This document shows positions 22,891-35,339 of a stretch of 64,000 bases of DNA, in pieces (position 1 is the stretch's first letter; the number at the start of each line of letters is the position of its first letter). The notes beneath the pieces were generated by a model. The model worked only from the letters and a program-made list of their open reading frames with translations, was not told the origin of the DNA and ran no database searches. The position numbers and the translations under genes were made by a program. Source of the stretch: Aquilaria yunnanensis (Eukaryota; Streptophyta; Magnoliopsida; Malvales; Thymelaeaceae); the NCBI GenBank assembly GCA_039654915.1, contig CM077593.1, positions 119,343,413-119,407,412 on the forward strand, in the 5' to 3' direction.

Positions 22891-24704
22891 CAACAACAAA
22901 GAGATAAAAATGGCACTCAAACTGACAGAGAAAAGAAAAAAAAATCTCCAAATCCACAATAGAATTAATATAAACTGATAGAAAAAACAACTATAAAAAA
23001 AAATATATATTAAAGTACCTCATGATAATCTTTAGACTAATCGAAATCTTTGGAGAATTTAATTGAACCTTTTGAGGGTTGCAATTATCCGTATTCTTTC
23101 AAATATATCACTCCTATTAGCTATGGTAATGAGACAAGTCAAGCCTGAGCACTCCTGGCTCGAGCTTAGCTTGGCTCGATATGTAGAGAGGTGATCTCAA
23201 GCACGAGCTCATTCTAAAATAATTATATCTAGTACTAGTTAATGGTAGTTAGTTGTTCTAATGAACAATTAGACATATTTATATTAATATTATATAAGGT
23301 TTGATATGCTAAAAAACCTACCAAACCGAATACTAACCTACTCAAGCTGAACTTGATAAGCGATTCAAACATCAAAATTGGCTGAAGTTTTAAGCTTGAA
23401 GCTCCATAAATTCGAGCTACTCAAGTAGCATGATAAATACTCAATTCATAGTACCATCCATATTATAAAGAACTTATGAATGCTTATTCTTGTAATTTTA
23501 CAAAACGGTAACATTGTATGAACACTAATATTACTTATGTTGCTTAACATTAATAATATTTACAATAAAAAAAATATGAGAAGTGATAAGCTTTTGAGAC
23601 GGGTGGAGAATTAGCCTTCCGCTACAGAACAGGTTAGCATGCTGGGCTGGAATGACGCAACGTTGAAAGCTAGCTAAACTTCTGTCGAACCAATTATTCA
23701 TCCTCAAAATAGGGCAGGCATGGCTGTTATGGCGTCGAAAGGAGCATGTGAGTCTGGCACTTCGCTTTCGCTTTGGCTTGGGAGACAAAAGTGGGCCTAA
23801 AAGGAAAAGGGAAAGGAGAAACAAAAGAGAATTGTGTCCACAGGATCTAGTTCAGTCTCGTCTCTGGGCACAGTCTATCTCCTCTCTTTATGCTGCCCGT
23901 AACGTAACACCAACTTTAACGTCTTTTAACCACTTTATTTGCTTTTTGTTTCTTATATGTGCATCCACTTGCGTCCTATCACCCAATGTAGTATCTCTTT
24001 TTATTTTATGCAAGAGATCGATTTTTTTTTTTTCTAGCGAGGAACTAGTGACATATATATAACAAATCTTGAAAGCAAACGGCAATTAGCTTATTTATCA
24101 AAACTTTATCCACAGGAGAATTTACATTCATTTGATTTTAACTTAAATCAACTTAATTTAAAATGATTTATATTTATTTTATAATTTTTTTGCTCGGATC
24201 CAATTTTATTTAAAAGTTAAAATTATGTAATTAAAGAACTCTCAATGGATATTAGTCTTAAATCTAAGCCTTTTGGTGATGTGGTCTTAGAATTCAATCC
24301 ACTGCGTCAATTTGTATCTTCCTAGGAAAAGCCTTGCTCCAACAATGGAGGAAAACAAAAACCAAAGCTCTCTCTGTCAAAAACATCCCCAGCTTCATCT
24401 TCATCTTCATCGGACCATCCTTCCTCCTTGCGTTTGGGTTCTTCACAGTAGAAAGCCTTCATTAAGAACAAAGACCTGATGAATCATCATCTCTGGTGGC
24501 CAGAAAATTGAGGCTTTTTCTTGAACTTAGTCTGGATGAGGGAGAGATGTGGCTTCACAATCGGCTCGCATCGTCTCTTTATGAATAGCTTTCTACCTTC
24601 CCACTACGCCATGAAGGAAAAGAATGATGGTGCCCAACCCGATTGAGGCAACCCTTGGAATGAGTGCATTTGGTGTGCTTGATTTGTTCATGGGTTTTTT
24701 TTTT
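22891..24704. repeat. Intergenic DNA with repeat fragments
   Basis: About 23125-23450 has inverted CTCGAGCTT/AAGCTTGAAGCTCC words like a decayed hAT element. 24130-24240 (TTTTAACTTAAATCAACTTA) is a partial copy of the MITE at 27610-27936. Open frames at 23531-24085 on both strands resemble nothing known. No gene supported. Confidence 0.4.
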
Positions 24705-26025
24705 GCCTAAAGGCACTTTTGATCCTTGAACTCGTGTGACTTGGACACGTTACCCCCTGAACTATAACTCGGTCTAACTCATCCCCTGAACTTATGAAAA
24801 TGGGACATTTTACCCCTTATGCATAACATGCTCATCACGTGATAGATTTTAAACTAAACATAGTTTATCGTCGTTTCTCATTTTCTCATTTACAAAAATT
24901 GAGTTTGGTTTTTTTTTTCTTCTGGTTGAACAAGAGCTTTGCATCTTGAACTCTGGCTAGGTCCTCCAATTCTAGATCCTAATGGTGTTTGACCAACAAT
25001 TCTTTTGCTGGTTCTGTCGTCTATGTCCCTTACTACGCTGACTTGGATTTGTGGTGCCAGCTCTAGGGATTTCAATACGTTCATTAGAGATTTCGGGAAA
25101 TCGAGTTGATAAAATGGTTTGTATGAGAACACTAGCCAAAAAGTATGCAGGGGAGGGACCATTTCTTGGTCACTGAAAGGATTTCCAGTGGAGTACTGAC
25201 ACGAGCTCCAACTAGGCAACAACTTCCATGTCTTACCCAAATCTGATCGAGTCCGATTCTTGGAACAATGACTTCGTGGTCCCTTACCCGACATGGGTTC
25301 AATTGGTACCAACCCAATCCGATTCTTCCTCGACACTCCCACGTCCGATGGTGTTATATGGTGGAGTCGTGGGTTCGTCATCATTCACGATCTGTTCAGG
25401 TTCCTTCATGTATTTGTCTCCTTTTCTGCTTAGACATGTCCCCTCTTGGGTCTGAGTCCGACTGTGTGGATCCGCTTCTATAAACACACCAATCACTCCA
25501 ATTACTAGAAGTGACCATCGTCACGGGTGTACTACTCTCAAACAAGGCAGAACGCGAAAGTCATTTGCTTCATACAGAGAATAATTCCCTCAAAATCTAA
25601 ATTGCTTGAGATGAAAAAGACAAATAATTAAGGACAAAGATGCAAAGAAGTCAAGGAGTAAAAAATTTAGTTACTGGAACTGAATTGGGTCACTGTTGGT
25701 GGTCGGCGGATGAGGGCTAGGAGGCTGTGCAGTAGGTAGCATTGTGGATGATGAAGGACAGGGACACAAAACCAGGGGGCAGGGGCTGTTGTTGTGTGAA
25801 AGAAAGCAAGAATGAGGAGAGAGAAAACCTAAATTCACCAGTGGAAAAGATGATAAATGACGTTTCTTTTAAATCGGTCACGTGATGAGCACATTATTCA
25901 TAAGGGCTAAAGTGCCCCATTTTAATAAGTTCAGGGGGCGAGTTGGACTGAGTTATAGTCCAGGGGGCAAAGTGTCCAGGTCAAATGAGTTTAGGGGCCA
26001 AAAGTGCCTTTAGGCCTTTTTTTTT
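24695..26025. mobile_element. MULE with ~155-bp TIRs
   Basis: The left arm 24705-24860 (GCCTAAAGGCACTTTTGATC, CCCCTGAACTATAACTC, ATGCTCATCACGTGATAG) and the right arm 25860-26016 are inverted copies at roughly 80-85 percent by eye. Runs of 9-10 T border both ends, compatible with a 9-bp duplication but ambiguous. The interior of about 1 kb is GC-richer than the flanks and has a 164-codon minus-strand frame (25384-24890) whose protein I do not recognise. It may be a further captured gene piece. No transposase seen. Confidence 0.75.
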
Positions 26026-27609
26026 GTGATTTTTCATGAATCATGATATAAATGAAATTTCCATCCTTTTTTCTAGTTTATTCTCTAATTTTTATATTGT
26101 TTTTTTTTTCTTCTATTTTTGGGGCTCACAATTAGTCCTGGTTCTGGGCTTGCAAGAAGGAGAAAAAGGAGATGAATGGGGATTGGGAGAAGGGGGGAGG
26201 GAAGGGGCAAAATTAAAGATGGAGTGGCTTGTTTGATGCATAAGTTGGGGGTGGGGAAGTTCCTAAGAAAAAATGTTGGGAGGGTAAAAAAAGAATTCTC
26301 TATTTTCTTTCATAACTGTCAATAATAGCATTAACTTTGAGGAGATAAGTGTATGTATTTGAAACAGTAATGATAAAAGTGTAGGTTTAACCAAACTTCA
26401 GAGAATTTTGATAATTTTCTCCGTTTCTATATTAGAAAAATAACATCACTTAAACATCATGTAATAACTACTTACATACATGTTAATTTTTCATTAATGT
26501 ACAAATGGCCCATATATAACCGCAAGGGAGGCAAGTAGGTCGTGCAATTTGTGTGAGAGCAAAGGGTGGATAGCCCCTGTAATTCAATTTTGTCTTCTTC
26601 GCAAAGTTGGCCTTTGGAAGTAGTCTTCACTACTAGTTCTTTTAGCTCGCCGGACAGTTTCGCTTGAAAGTCATTTGATTATTATTCCATTAGTTGTTGC
26701 TTTTATTTTATGTTTTGCAGAAAATTAGATCCTAGACATGATTGCTTAACACTACTTTTTCCTATCAAAATTATGACAAACATCAAGAAGGTGGCTTTCA
26801 ATGTCCTTATTGTCTCTGTTCTTATTATAATACTTGTATGATTAGTACCCCTCAATCATTCACATAGGTAATCTTCGTATTTGATCCACAACAATTTTTT
26901 TCCCCTTTTCACTTAGAAGCTTTTACAAAAAAAATAATATATAATTTATTTTAATTTAAGTTAATTTAATTTAAAATAGTTTTTTTTACATATCTTTTTT
27001 GCACAAAACTAGTTTTATTTGAAAATTAATATTATGTTGATGTAATAATTCCTTCAAAATAAAATTTTTATAGTGTTATTAATTTTTTTTGAGCTTTTAT
27101 TGTTTTAATGAATAAAAAATAAAAAAATTCATAAAGTTTACAATCAATTAATTATTACATCTAAATAATATTATTTTTCAAATAAATTAATTTTGAGAAA
27201 ACAATATAAAAATAAAAATAAAATATTTTAATTTAAATTAAAACAAATTGACTCTTAACTTGTGACCTACTGATATTTATGTCAACTAAACTAGAAATTC
27301 AACCCAAACAAGCCTATTTACACAAAAAAAAAAAAAACAGAGAGAGAGAGAGAGAGATTTAGATTTTTTCACATTATTGAACTTAGGGATTCTCACCAAA
27401 TAAAGTGTTCTCAGTGGTTTGGAGCATTGTGAAGTCCATCCGTTGGAATCATTCACTACCATCCTTTCCTTTAAAATCATTTTTTATTTTTACTTTCATT
27501 TTTTTGTTTTGCCTTTTTTTCTTGCCATTTTTCAAATACGAAAGTGTTGTATATGTATGCAAAATAGTTGAGAATAGATCAATGGTCTTTGACAATTTTA
27601 GAGCCAATA
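26026..27609. other. Intergenic DNA with a diverged MITE
   Basis: 26940-27250 has TTTAATTTAAGTTAATTTAA facing TTTTAATTTAAATTAAAAC, a diverged relative of the MITE at 27610. A (GA)n tract follows an A-run at 27325-27357. No gene is recognised; short frames at 26036-26236 and 27286-27617 are low-complexity. Confidence 0.4.
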
Positions 27610-27936
27610 CATTTTAACTTAAGTCAACTGATTTATTTTTATTTTTTGATCTTTTTTATCTGAAACCAATTTTATTTAAAAACCAATATTATGTAGATGC
27701 AATAATTCATTTAAAAATAAAATTTTAAAATGTTATTAAATTTTTATGAAATTTTCCTTCTTAATATCTTAAACTAGAAAAAAATCATAAAAAATTAGTA
27801 AGATTACAAAAAATGGTATTTTCAATGGATTATTATAACTATATAATATTAGATTTTAATTAAAATTTACTCTAGGTAAAACATACGTAAGAATAAAAAT
27901 AAGCTATTTTGGAGTCAATTGACTTAAGTTAAAATG
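27610..27936. mobile_element. MITE with CATTTTAACTTAAGTCAA termini
   Basis: The first 18 bases and the reverse complement of the last 18 bases are both CATTTTAACTTAAGTCAA. Internal words (CCAATTTTATTTAAAAACCA, ATTATGTAGATG) recur at 27010-27040 and 24195-24235, so at least three relatives sit within 4 kb. Superfamily not determined. Confidence 0.7.
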
Positions 27937-28177
27937 AACTAGGTGTTAATGTATTTCTAAGTGTGTGACACCTTAAATGTCTACACCTCTACCGACTAAT
28001 TAAATTAAGTTAATTAAAGCTTGCGCTAGCAAAATTTTACTACTATCACTAGTTAAATAAGCCCAGGTGATGCATAAGGCTGATATTTTCTAATGTTTTA
28101 AGAATTTGTTTTTATTTGATTGTAAAGTTTATCTTAATAATCAATTATTGCAAAAGTTTTGAAATTATAATAAAGTA

Positions 28178-29336
28178 AGGGCAAATGGCACCCATCGTCT
28201 TTGAATTAAGGCCCATGTTGTGAATTCATCCTGAAACTAAAATATGTTATACCGTTCATCTTATAACTATGAAAATGTTGCACTATTCGTCCTACCTTCA
28301 AATTTTCCTTTAAAATGGACAGAAGAAAAATATGAAAAACAAGTTTTAACTCTTGAAAAACTTTCCATTTGCCTTAGAAACCTTAAAACTTTTTACATCT
28401 TATAATCAAACTACCTTCTTCACTTTCTTTTAACCATTTAACCCGAACTTCCTGCCTCTAGGGATTCATGTTAATTTCCAGGAAGAAGAACAGCTCTTGG
28501 GAAGAGGTAACAAAGGAACCCTTGCTTGGAGCTACAAGCTTCCGCCGCTGGGCAAAAGATCGAGCTTAATTAATTCTTTAGGCCTTTTAGGCTCCGTTGT
28601 GGGGTCGGATTCGTGGTCATCGTGTCTCCTTGCTGCCTGGCTCCCTAGGCCAAGCTGCAGCCAGTTGTCGTCGTGATGACTAGGAGCACCGCAGTGGTTG
28701 TTCTCTTTGGAAGTGCAGGCCGCCTCGTTAAGACTATTGGTTCAGGATTCATCCTCCATCATTAGATTGGAAGAAGCTAGGTTAGATCGTACGCAATTAG
28801 AAGCTCCATTTTAATATTCATACCCGTGAACACAGGTTATAATAATATTATGATGATCGAAAGCATATCCGCCGCCGAAAACACCCCTGCCACCTTGCAT
28901 GAAAAGAAAAAGTTGATGTTGTTGTAAGTTGGAGAGCTTATCGATTTTAGCAGGAACCATGGTCATGTTCGATGACCCAAAGCGATCTGAACCTGGGATA
29001 TGAGAATTTAAAGTTGAGGATTTGAACATATAGAATATGTTTTGAAACTCGTTAATCTCAAGTTTATAGTTCGAGTCAAAATGGTTGAAAGAAATGGGAG
29101 AAGGTAGTTTAATTGTAAGATGTAAAAGTTTTGAGATTTCTAAGGCAACTAAAAAAGTTTTTAAGTGTTAAAACTTGTTTTCATGTTTTTTTCCATCAAT
29201 TTTAATGGGAAATTTAACAGCAGGATAAATAGTGTAATATTTTCATAGTTATAAGATGAATGGTATAACATTTTTTAGTTTTAGGATGAATCCGTAATAT
29301 GAGCCTTAGTTCAAGGACAATAGGTATCATTTACCC
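28178..29336. mobile_element. Pack-MULE with ~185-bp TIRs
   Basis: The left arm (GGGCAAATGGCACCCATCGT, TGTTATACCGTTCATCTTAT, AAAACAAGTTTTAACTCTTG) pairs along about 185 bp with the reversed right arm (GGGTAAATGATACCTATTGT, TGTTATACCATTCATCTTAT, AAAACAAGTTTTAACACTTA). The flanks ATAAAGTAA and AATAAATAA agree at 6 of 9 positions. The interior carries a captured plant gene start on the minus strand. Confidence 0.82.
28535..28966 (-). pseudogene. Captured 5' exon resembling LAX PANICLE 2-like genes
   Basis: The minus strand begins MVPAKIDKLSNLQQHQLFLF (ATG at 28960) and continues GGRGVFGGGYAFDHH and ITCVHGYE to a stop near 28811. In another frame it resumes with CSKENNHCGAPSHHDDNWLQ, LGLGSQAARRHDD and LIKLDLLPSGGS, ending near 28535. 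The MVPAK start, a WLQLGLG/WLQLGIG motif and LDLLPGGS are features I associate with the N-terminus of LAX2-like nuclear proteins (RAWUL domain at the far C-terminus, absent here). Frameshift and loss of the rest make it non-functional. The family call is tentative. Confidence 0.5.
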
Positions 29337-30303
29337 AATAAATAAGGTGATTTTGGAGCAGTATAAATTTTAAAAAATTATTTTTTAAAATTTAACATAT
29401 GGAAATTGAGTTAGTGGGGTCTTTTTAATCACTTTCTCCAAAGCATCCGTTGATTATTGATTTATAAGATAAAAGAACATCTTTACATTGTATTCATGAT
29501 AGAAATTTGAAACCAAATGAGGGTGAAACAAATAATGCTTTTAGCAAAAGTGCAATAGACAATATCAAATTAAAGTAAAGATAGTTAATAGCACTAAAGT
29601 TGTCTCAATTGTTAGAAGAAATGAAAATATAGAGATTATTCCTAACTTGACTAAATCAAGAGCACTTAATAGTCAAGTTGTTTGTGGTTGAAAATGAGAG
29701 AATATAAGATGTTTGAAGAAATGTAAATTTCTTGTTTTTTTGAATTTCTTTTTAGAGGAAGAATTTTAGGGCAATTTATTTAGGAGGGAAAAAAACTCAA
29801 AAGGAACATGTTGATGAAGAAATACTGTAAGAGGAGACAAAAGTATTCAACTCTCTTTAAATGAAATGAAACGATGATTAATAACTTTTATACTACTTTA
29901 GAAATAAGATAAATTGGATTGATAAAGCAAGGTTTTTATACTTTGGCCACAAAATTTTGGTACTTATAATGCGCATGCCTACATTTAGGGACTTGTAAAA
30001 TAGTATTTAAATTATTTATTGCGTTATTCATGGAATAGAAGAATAATCTTTATAGTTTGACCTTAACTTTTACTTGTTCATTATATATATATATATATTC
30101 ACACACACATGTATTGAGTATTCCTAGATGGAATTATATTCTTCATTCTTGCCATACATATGAGGTGCACGGAAATGCCAAAAACTATTCAATTTATATT
30201 GCATAGATAAAGAAATACTAAAAACATTGATTACATTATGTGGAATAAATGCAAATAAAATTGTAATAATAACATCACATATTTTATTTATTGTTAAAAC
30301 TTA
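29337..30303. other. AT-rich intergenic DNA, nothing recognised
   Basis: No gene or RNA gene. It includes an (AT)n/(CA)n tract at about 30083-30110. Confidence 0.5.
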
Positions 30304-30797
30304 AAATGATTTTAAAATTTTAATTAACATTTATAAAGTATAATATGTAATTGGAAAAATCATCTTTAGAGAAATAAAAGTTTAAATGAATATCTGTAGA
30401 AGTATAATATGTGATACATTTGGCAAGAGATCAAAGTGACATATTTTTAATGAGTTTAGCCAAAACATAATGGTTAATATGTTAAAGACTAAAACAGTAT
30501 GATATTTGAAGTTATTGGATGGTCCATGAATTTTACTCATCTAGTATATAATAACTTTAAAATTTTAATTAACATTTATAAAGTATAATATGTAATTGGG
30601 AAAAAGATCTTTAGGATATAAAAATTAGGACAAAATTTTTATAGAATTATAATATGTGATTCCATTTAGCGAGGAACCAAAGTGAAATGCTTTTAATAAA
30701 TTTAGAACCAAAACAAATGGTTAATAAGTTATGAACTAAAACAGTACAATATTTAAAGTTAAGGGATTGTTCATAAAATTTACTTATCTAGTATATT
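30304..30797 (+). repeat. Tandem duplication of a ~245-bp unit
   Basis: Two head-to-tail copies, 30304-30548 and 30549-30797. Both start TTAAAATTTTAATTAACATT and share AAGTATAATATGTAATTGG and GACTAAAACAGTA/GAACTAAAACAGTA, and both end with ATCTAGTATAT. They differ by substitutions and small indels. Non-coding. Confidence 0.8.
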
Positions 30798-31167
30798 TAT
30801 TACTAAAATTTATTGTTAGAACCCAGTTTGTGTGTATGTGTATGAAAGAAGATGTTACCAGGGATTTGTTTCAGAAAAAAAAAAATGATGGTCGAGCATG
30901 GCTTATTAATTGTAGCAAGAGTTGAGGATTAACATTGTCACTTGACTGAAACCATCAAATTAACTCATTGCAGTATTAGTGTCTCTTTTGCTTTGCCTTC
31001 TATTAAAGTCATATTTTGGTCTATAAAAAAAATCATAGTTTTGAAGGATTAACACTTGCAAGTTGCAACGTAAAATGCCAACTTTCGGTAAGCATGTCTA
31101 GGTTTGTTAAATAGGAGAAAGATATGTTATATAGGTCTGTCCTTTTTTGAATTTTTTTATATTGATC

Positions 31168-31879
31168 ATGAGGAGTATGGGTGTAAACGAACATAACATT
31201 TGGTGAATAGTTCGTAAACCGTTTGGTGGGAGTTTATTTATGTTCATTTATTTAGCTAAATGAACGAACATGAACAAATTTTTTTGTTTGATTAGTTAAA
31301 TGAATGAACACAAATAAGGTTCCATTAATTCATTTACGTTTACAAATTGTTCAGTTATTATTTATTTATGTTCATTTATTTATTTATTAATGTATGTATA
31401 TTTGTTTGTTTATTTATATAATAGTTGTATGTTTATTATTATATATATTTTATATATGATATATTTTTATTAGTGTCCACCCACTCCAAACACATATGAT
31501 TATGCTCCAATCTCCTCCAAATTAATCTATTTTCTTTAATTCATCAAACATAATTAGTCATTTCCTTCATATCGTAAACTTGCTGCAACACCAAGTTGAG
31601 CCCTATAGCCATAACTCATAATCTTTTTTACTATCATATATTGCTTTGTTAGTTATTGTTAAACTCACTCCAATTTAGATTGATGGTAGTCATCAACTTT
31701 AACTGTTCGTGTTCGTGTTCGTGTTCATTTATTAATATGAACGAATATGAACAGAGAAGTTGTATTCATTTATTATTCGTGTTCGTGTTAGACTATTAGT
31801 GTTTGTTAAAAATTAAATGAATGAATATGAATATGACTTATTTGTATTCGTTCGGTTTATTTACAGCCCTAATGAGGAT
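31168..31879. mobile_element. hAT-like non-autonomous element, 696 bp, with 8-bp target duplication
   Basis: 31176-31871 begins TATGGGTGTAAACGAACATA; reversed, its right end begins TAGGGCTGTAAATAAACCG. The flanks ATGAGGAG (31168-31175) and ATGAGGAT (31872-31879) match at 7 of 8 positions. Subterminal repeats GTTCATTTA/TAAATGAAC and a GTGTTC tetrad (about 31708-31725) recur in both orientations, as in hAT subterminal regions. No transposase. Confidence 0.8.
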
Positions 31880-32945
31880 GTGATCTGGTGTACTGTTGTG
31901 CTTTTGTTCTTCTCACTTTCTTCTGATCCGGTAATGGACGCGTTGCCACAAATGTGTCAATTGTAGCAACAAACTTATTACATGCATGTTATTATAAGCA
32001 CAATGATACTACTTAGACTAATGTATATAATGCCTTTGACTTTATAATTAATTAACTGGCCAAACTCAGACATCGACTTGTAAGAATTGATTAAAATCCT
32101 ACGGTATATGTTCTCATCCATAAATAGTGATCTAGTATTAAAATAAACGACCGCCTTTTCCTTATTAATAACTAGTATTGAGCTTTTCTCCATACAAGTG
32201 ATATATTTTACTTATTTATTTATTAACCGTGCTCGTGTAAAATTTTATAAAATGTAATTAACACTACTAATCATTGAAGAATTTCTTGTTGATAGATGGT
32301 TAGGTTCAAAACAAACGAGCATATAAAAGCCTAAGTCGTAGTGGTTCACCTACCATATCAATGTGGAGTTCAATGGCTGACCTAACACACTAACGTGCCC
32401 TCCTCAACCATATTCATAAATAAATAAACCTTTTAGCTCCTTTAGCAGAATCTAGCAACAGTTCCTTGTCGAAAATTGATGTCTAATTTGACATGTTGGT
32501 AATTTTTTAAATTTACTCCTTATTTTCCTAATGATTTCCATCAAATTTCTGCCACAAATTCTGTTATATTCTCCAACTATTGTTAATGGTATTTTCTATG
32601 TGGTAGAACATCCTTTTTTTGGTCCATTGTTGTTTCCAAATAACATTCCCAGTAGTGAGCTCCCATGGCAATGACATAATCTACATTTCTGCAATAAAAT
32701 CTAGCCATTGTTTTGTATATATTATATATGAAAAAACACACCATGTTCACTACATAAATCAACTCGAGGATGGTTGTCATCGCTTTGGCCGCTCTACCAG
32801 TGGTCATGTTGTAGTGTTGTCCCCATTCGTTCAATGTTGATCAAGATTGGTGGTAACCATCGTAAATGCCTCCAAGTCACACTCGCTAATCTTGGCATCA
32901 TATTTTGGAAAATGGTCGAAGAGATTACATCCTTGTGATTTGTCA
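31880..32945. other. Intergenic DNA, no gene recognised
   Basis: The opposed open frames at 32583-32840 have no recognisable motif. No element ends identified. Confidence 0.45.
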
Positions 32946-33480
32946 TGCAAAAAAAAAAAAAAATTAGTTTAACACATTGCTTCAAACATTTTTGCATATT
33001 TCTTTAACATTTTTTTATATTTATCTAGACATTTTATTTCTAAAGAGAACAAAATTTATGCACATCACTTTAAACACTTTTAGAAATTCATTAATATACT
33101 TGCATTTATTACTTTATACCCTTTTATTTTTGGAGAAAACATATTACCTAGTGTATTGCTTCAAATAATTTAATAAATTTCTTCAGGCATTTTTGCTTGT
33201 ACATGTAGAAACTTCCACATATTGCTTAAGACACTTTGTTTCTAAAGCAACAAATTACCTGCAAGTTGTTTCAGACATTTACATATATATTGTACCACAT
33301 ACTATTTACATATTATTTTAGACATTTTATATTTTATTCATATATTTTTACTTATTTTTAGTCATTTTTTGTTTATGAATATAATCAAATATCTACATAT
33401 TATTTTAGACACTTCCACATATTTAGTCGAACACTTTAGCATATTCATTTAGATATTTCTACAGATTGTTTTGGCTCACA
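32946..33480 (+). repeat. Degenerate tandem repeats of an AGACATTT-type module
   Basis: The words CACATATTG/ACATATTATTTTAGACATTT and TTCTAAAG recur irregularly every 30-50 bp (CTTCAAACATTTTTGCATAT, ATCTAGACATTTTATTTC, GCTTAAGACACTTTGTTTC, TTTCAGACATTTACATAT and others). The units are too diverged for a fixed period. Non-coding. Confidence 0.6.
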
Positions 33481-34459
33481 ATTATGTGGCAATACGTGAG
33501 AAAAGTTGCCTAATGATGGTGAGTAGCGAAAGTGTGATCCATATATGATTAACTATGGTGAGATTCACAGTCAATGATCGGTTAGAGAAGTTGTGATCTG
33601 GAAGCAAGGATCAGCTGGAAAAGCTTCAATATAGAGGCGATGAAGGACCACTGAAGATGGTAGTGGGAGTGATTGTAGCAAGTCAAGATTTGTGGAGGGA
33701 GAGTAAAAGTTTTTATTCAAAGGCAATTTGGTTAATTTTTGTGATAAGTGGTGATTTACATATGAAGGATTAGTAGCGGATTAGTGTATATAGTTTGACA
33801 TATCTAGTGCCTTATTGTCTTATATATATATATATATATATATATATTTAGAAGTATCATACAAATGTACAAAGGATAAAGATGTTATTATTACAAGTTA
33901 AGGAAAAAGACTTGCCAATTTTTTCAAAATTAGAATGACGATCGAATCAACCTTGTTGTGGTGTAATGTATAGGAGTAGGAATGCTAGAGTTTGAAGTCT
34001 CAAGTCTGAACTTTCTCCATTCTCACTAAACACTTTAATCATTACGACTAAAAGTGGAGGGGTATTTCGTACTGCTACTTGTCAAATACCTTATTTGTTT
34101 CTTACTTGCTATAACATAGGAACATATTTTTTCTTTTTTACTTTCAACATGAGGAATGATGAAAATTTTTTCACTAAAATAATTAAAAAAAATCTTTTTG
34201 CTTATGAGAGTGAGAGACAATATATATTAGAAGATTAATTAATTACACATTAAATAAATGGTAAACAATGAATTACATATGTTTTATTTATTCTTCATTT
34301 ATATTTGTGTCTTTTGCACTGTTTTTAAACTTTTTTAACATCAAAATAATGTTTTCACAAGAACACATTAATCCACGAAAAAGGAATGAACATATCTCAA
34401 TGCTGCACTTCATGTCGTCATGAAATAGGAGATATCTTTCACATCTTTTACTTTTGTCT
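33481..34459. other. Intergenic DNA with (AT)n tract
   Basis: (AT)n at about 33821-33847. No gene seen. Confidence 0.5.
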
Positions 34460-35295
34460 CACTACAAGAGATAAGCGATAGAGCAACTGAAACTAGCGAT
34501 TGAACTTTAGTCGTTAGCTTGTGGGCCATGTAATTATTATAATTGACTAGAGATTGAAATTTTTAGTCACTAATCAGTTGCACATTTTATATTATTTTTT
34601 TGGAATAAATTATTATTCAGCTGCTAATATGCTTTAGTTGTTATTTCAATCGCTAAAATAAATTAAAAACTTTGGCTCCGGCCTCTCCTTCCTCATTTCT
34701 TATTCTTATTCATCTTTCATTTCTCCATCCTCTTTTTCTTCCTCAGCTCTGACTTTTGCTTCCTCATTTCTCATTCTTCTTCCTCTCTCATTTTTTCATT
34801 ATTCTTCATTAGCTTCGCCCTATCCTTCATCATTTCTCCTTCTTATGCCTCATTTATTTATCCTTCCTATTTTCCTTCCTTCAGCTCCAACCTTTCATTC
34901 TTCATTTCTCATTCTCCTTCTTCTTTTTCTTTTTCTTCTTCATCCTTCATTTATCATTCTTCTTTCTCTTTATTTTATAATTAATAATATTATGTTTAGA
35001 TTCTATATTTATTTTAATTTAACTTTTTTATTATTACAATTCATTACCACATTTAATGCACACACACACACACATGTAAACATCTTAACAATTATTTTTT
35101 TTTTTAAAAAATAAATTGGTACCAGCAAGTGAGGTTTCAGTCACTATTTTGCTGCAGTTTAAAAACTGTGCAATTGAATCATTCAGTTGCTAGCCACCTA
35201 GCGACTGAAGTTTTTTGCAACTGACACATTCAGTCGCTGGTCTGTCATAACTAGTGTTGTTTCCTCAGTGGTTATCCTGCGTTTGTGTTGTAGTG
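34460..35295. mobile_element. Non-autonomous CACTA (En/Spm) element, 836 bp
   Basis: Starts CACTACAAGAGATAAGCG and ends GTGTTGTAGTG, whose reverse complement is CACTACAACAC. Subterminal words built on TTCAGTCGCT/AGCGACTGAA occur several times near both ends (about 34470-34575 and 35130-35245), as CACTA transposase-binding repeats do. The flanks TCT and TCC match at 2 of 3. The interior is a long TC-rich run (34680-34970) with no transposase. Confidence 0.78.
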
Positions 35296-35339
35296 TCCTA
35301 GAGTTAAAGATGTGAAAGATAACTTAAGTATCCTAGATA

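Noticed and set aside
23531..24085. Overlapping frames on both strands as a gene
   Set aside because: No recognisable domain, no splice-compatible neighbours, and both strands equally open.
32583..32840. Opposed 73-83-codon frames as a gene
   Set aside because: No known motif on either strand and no exon neighbours.
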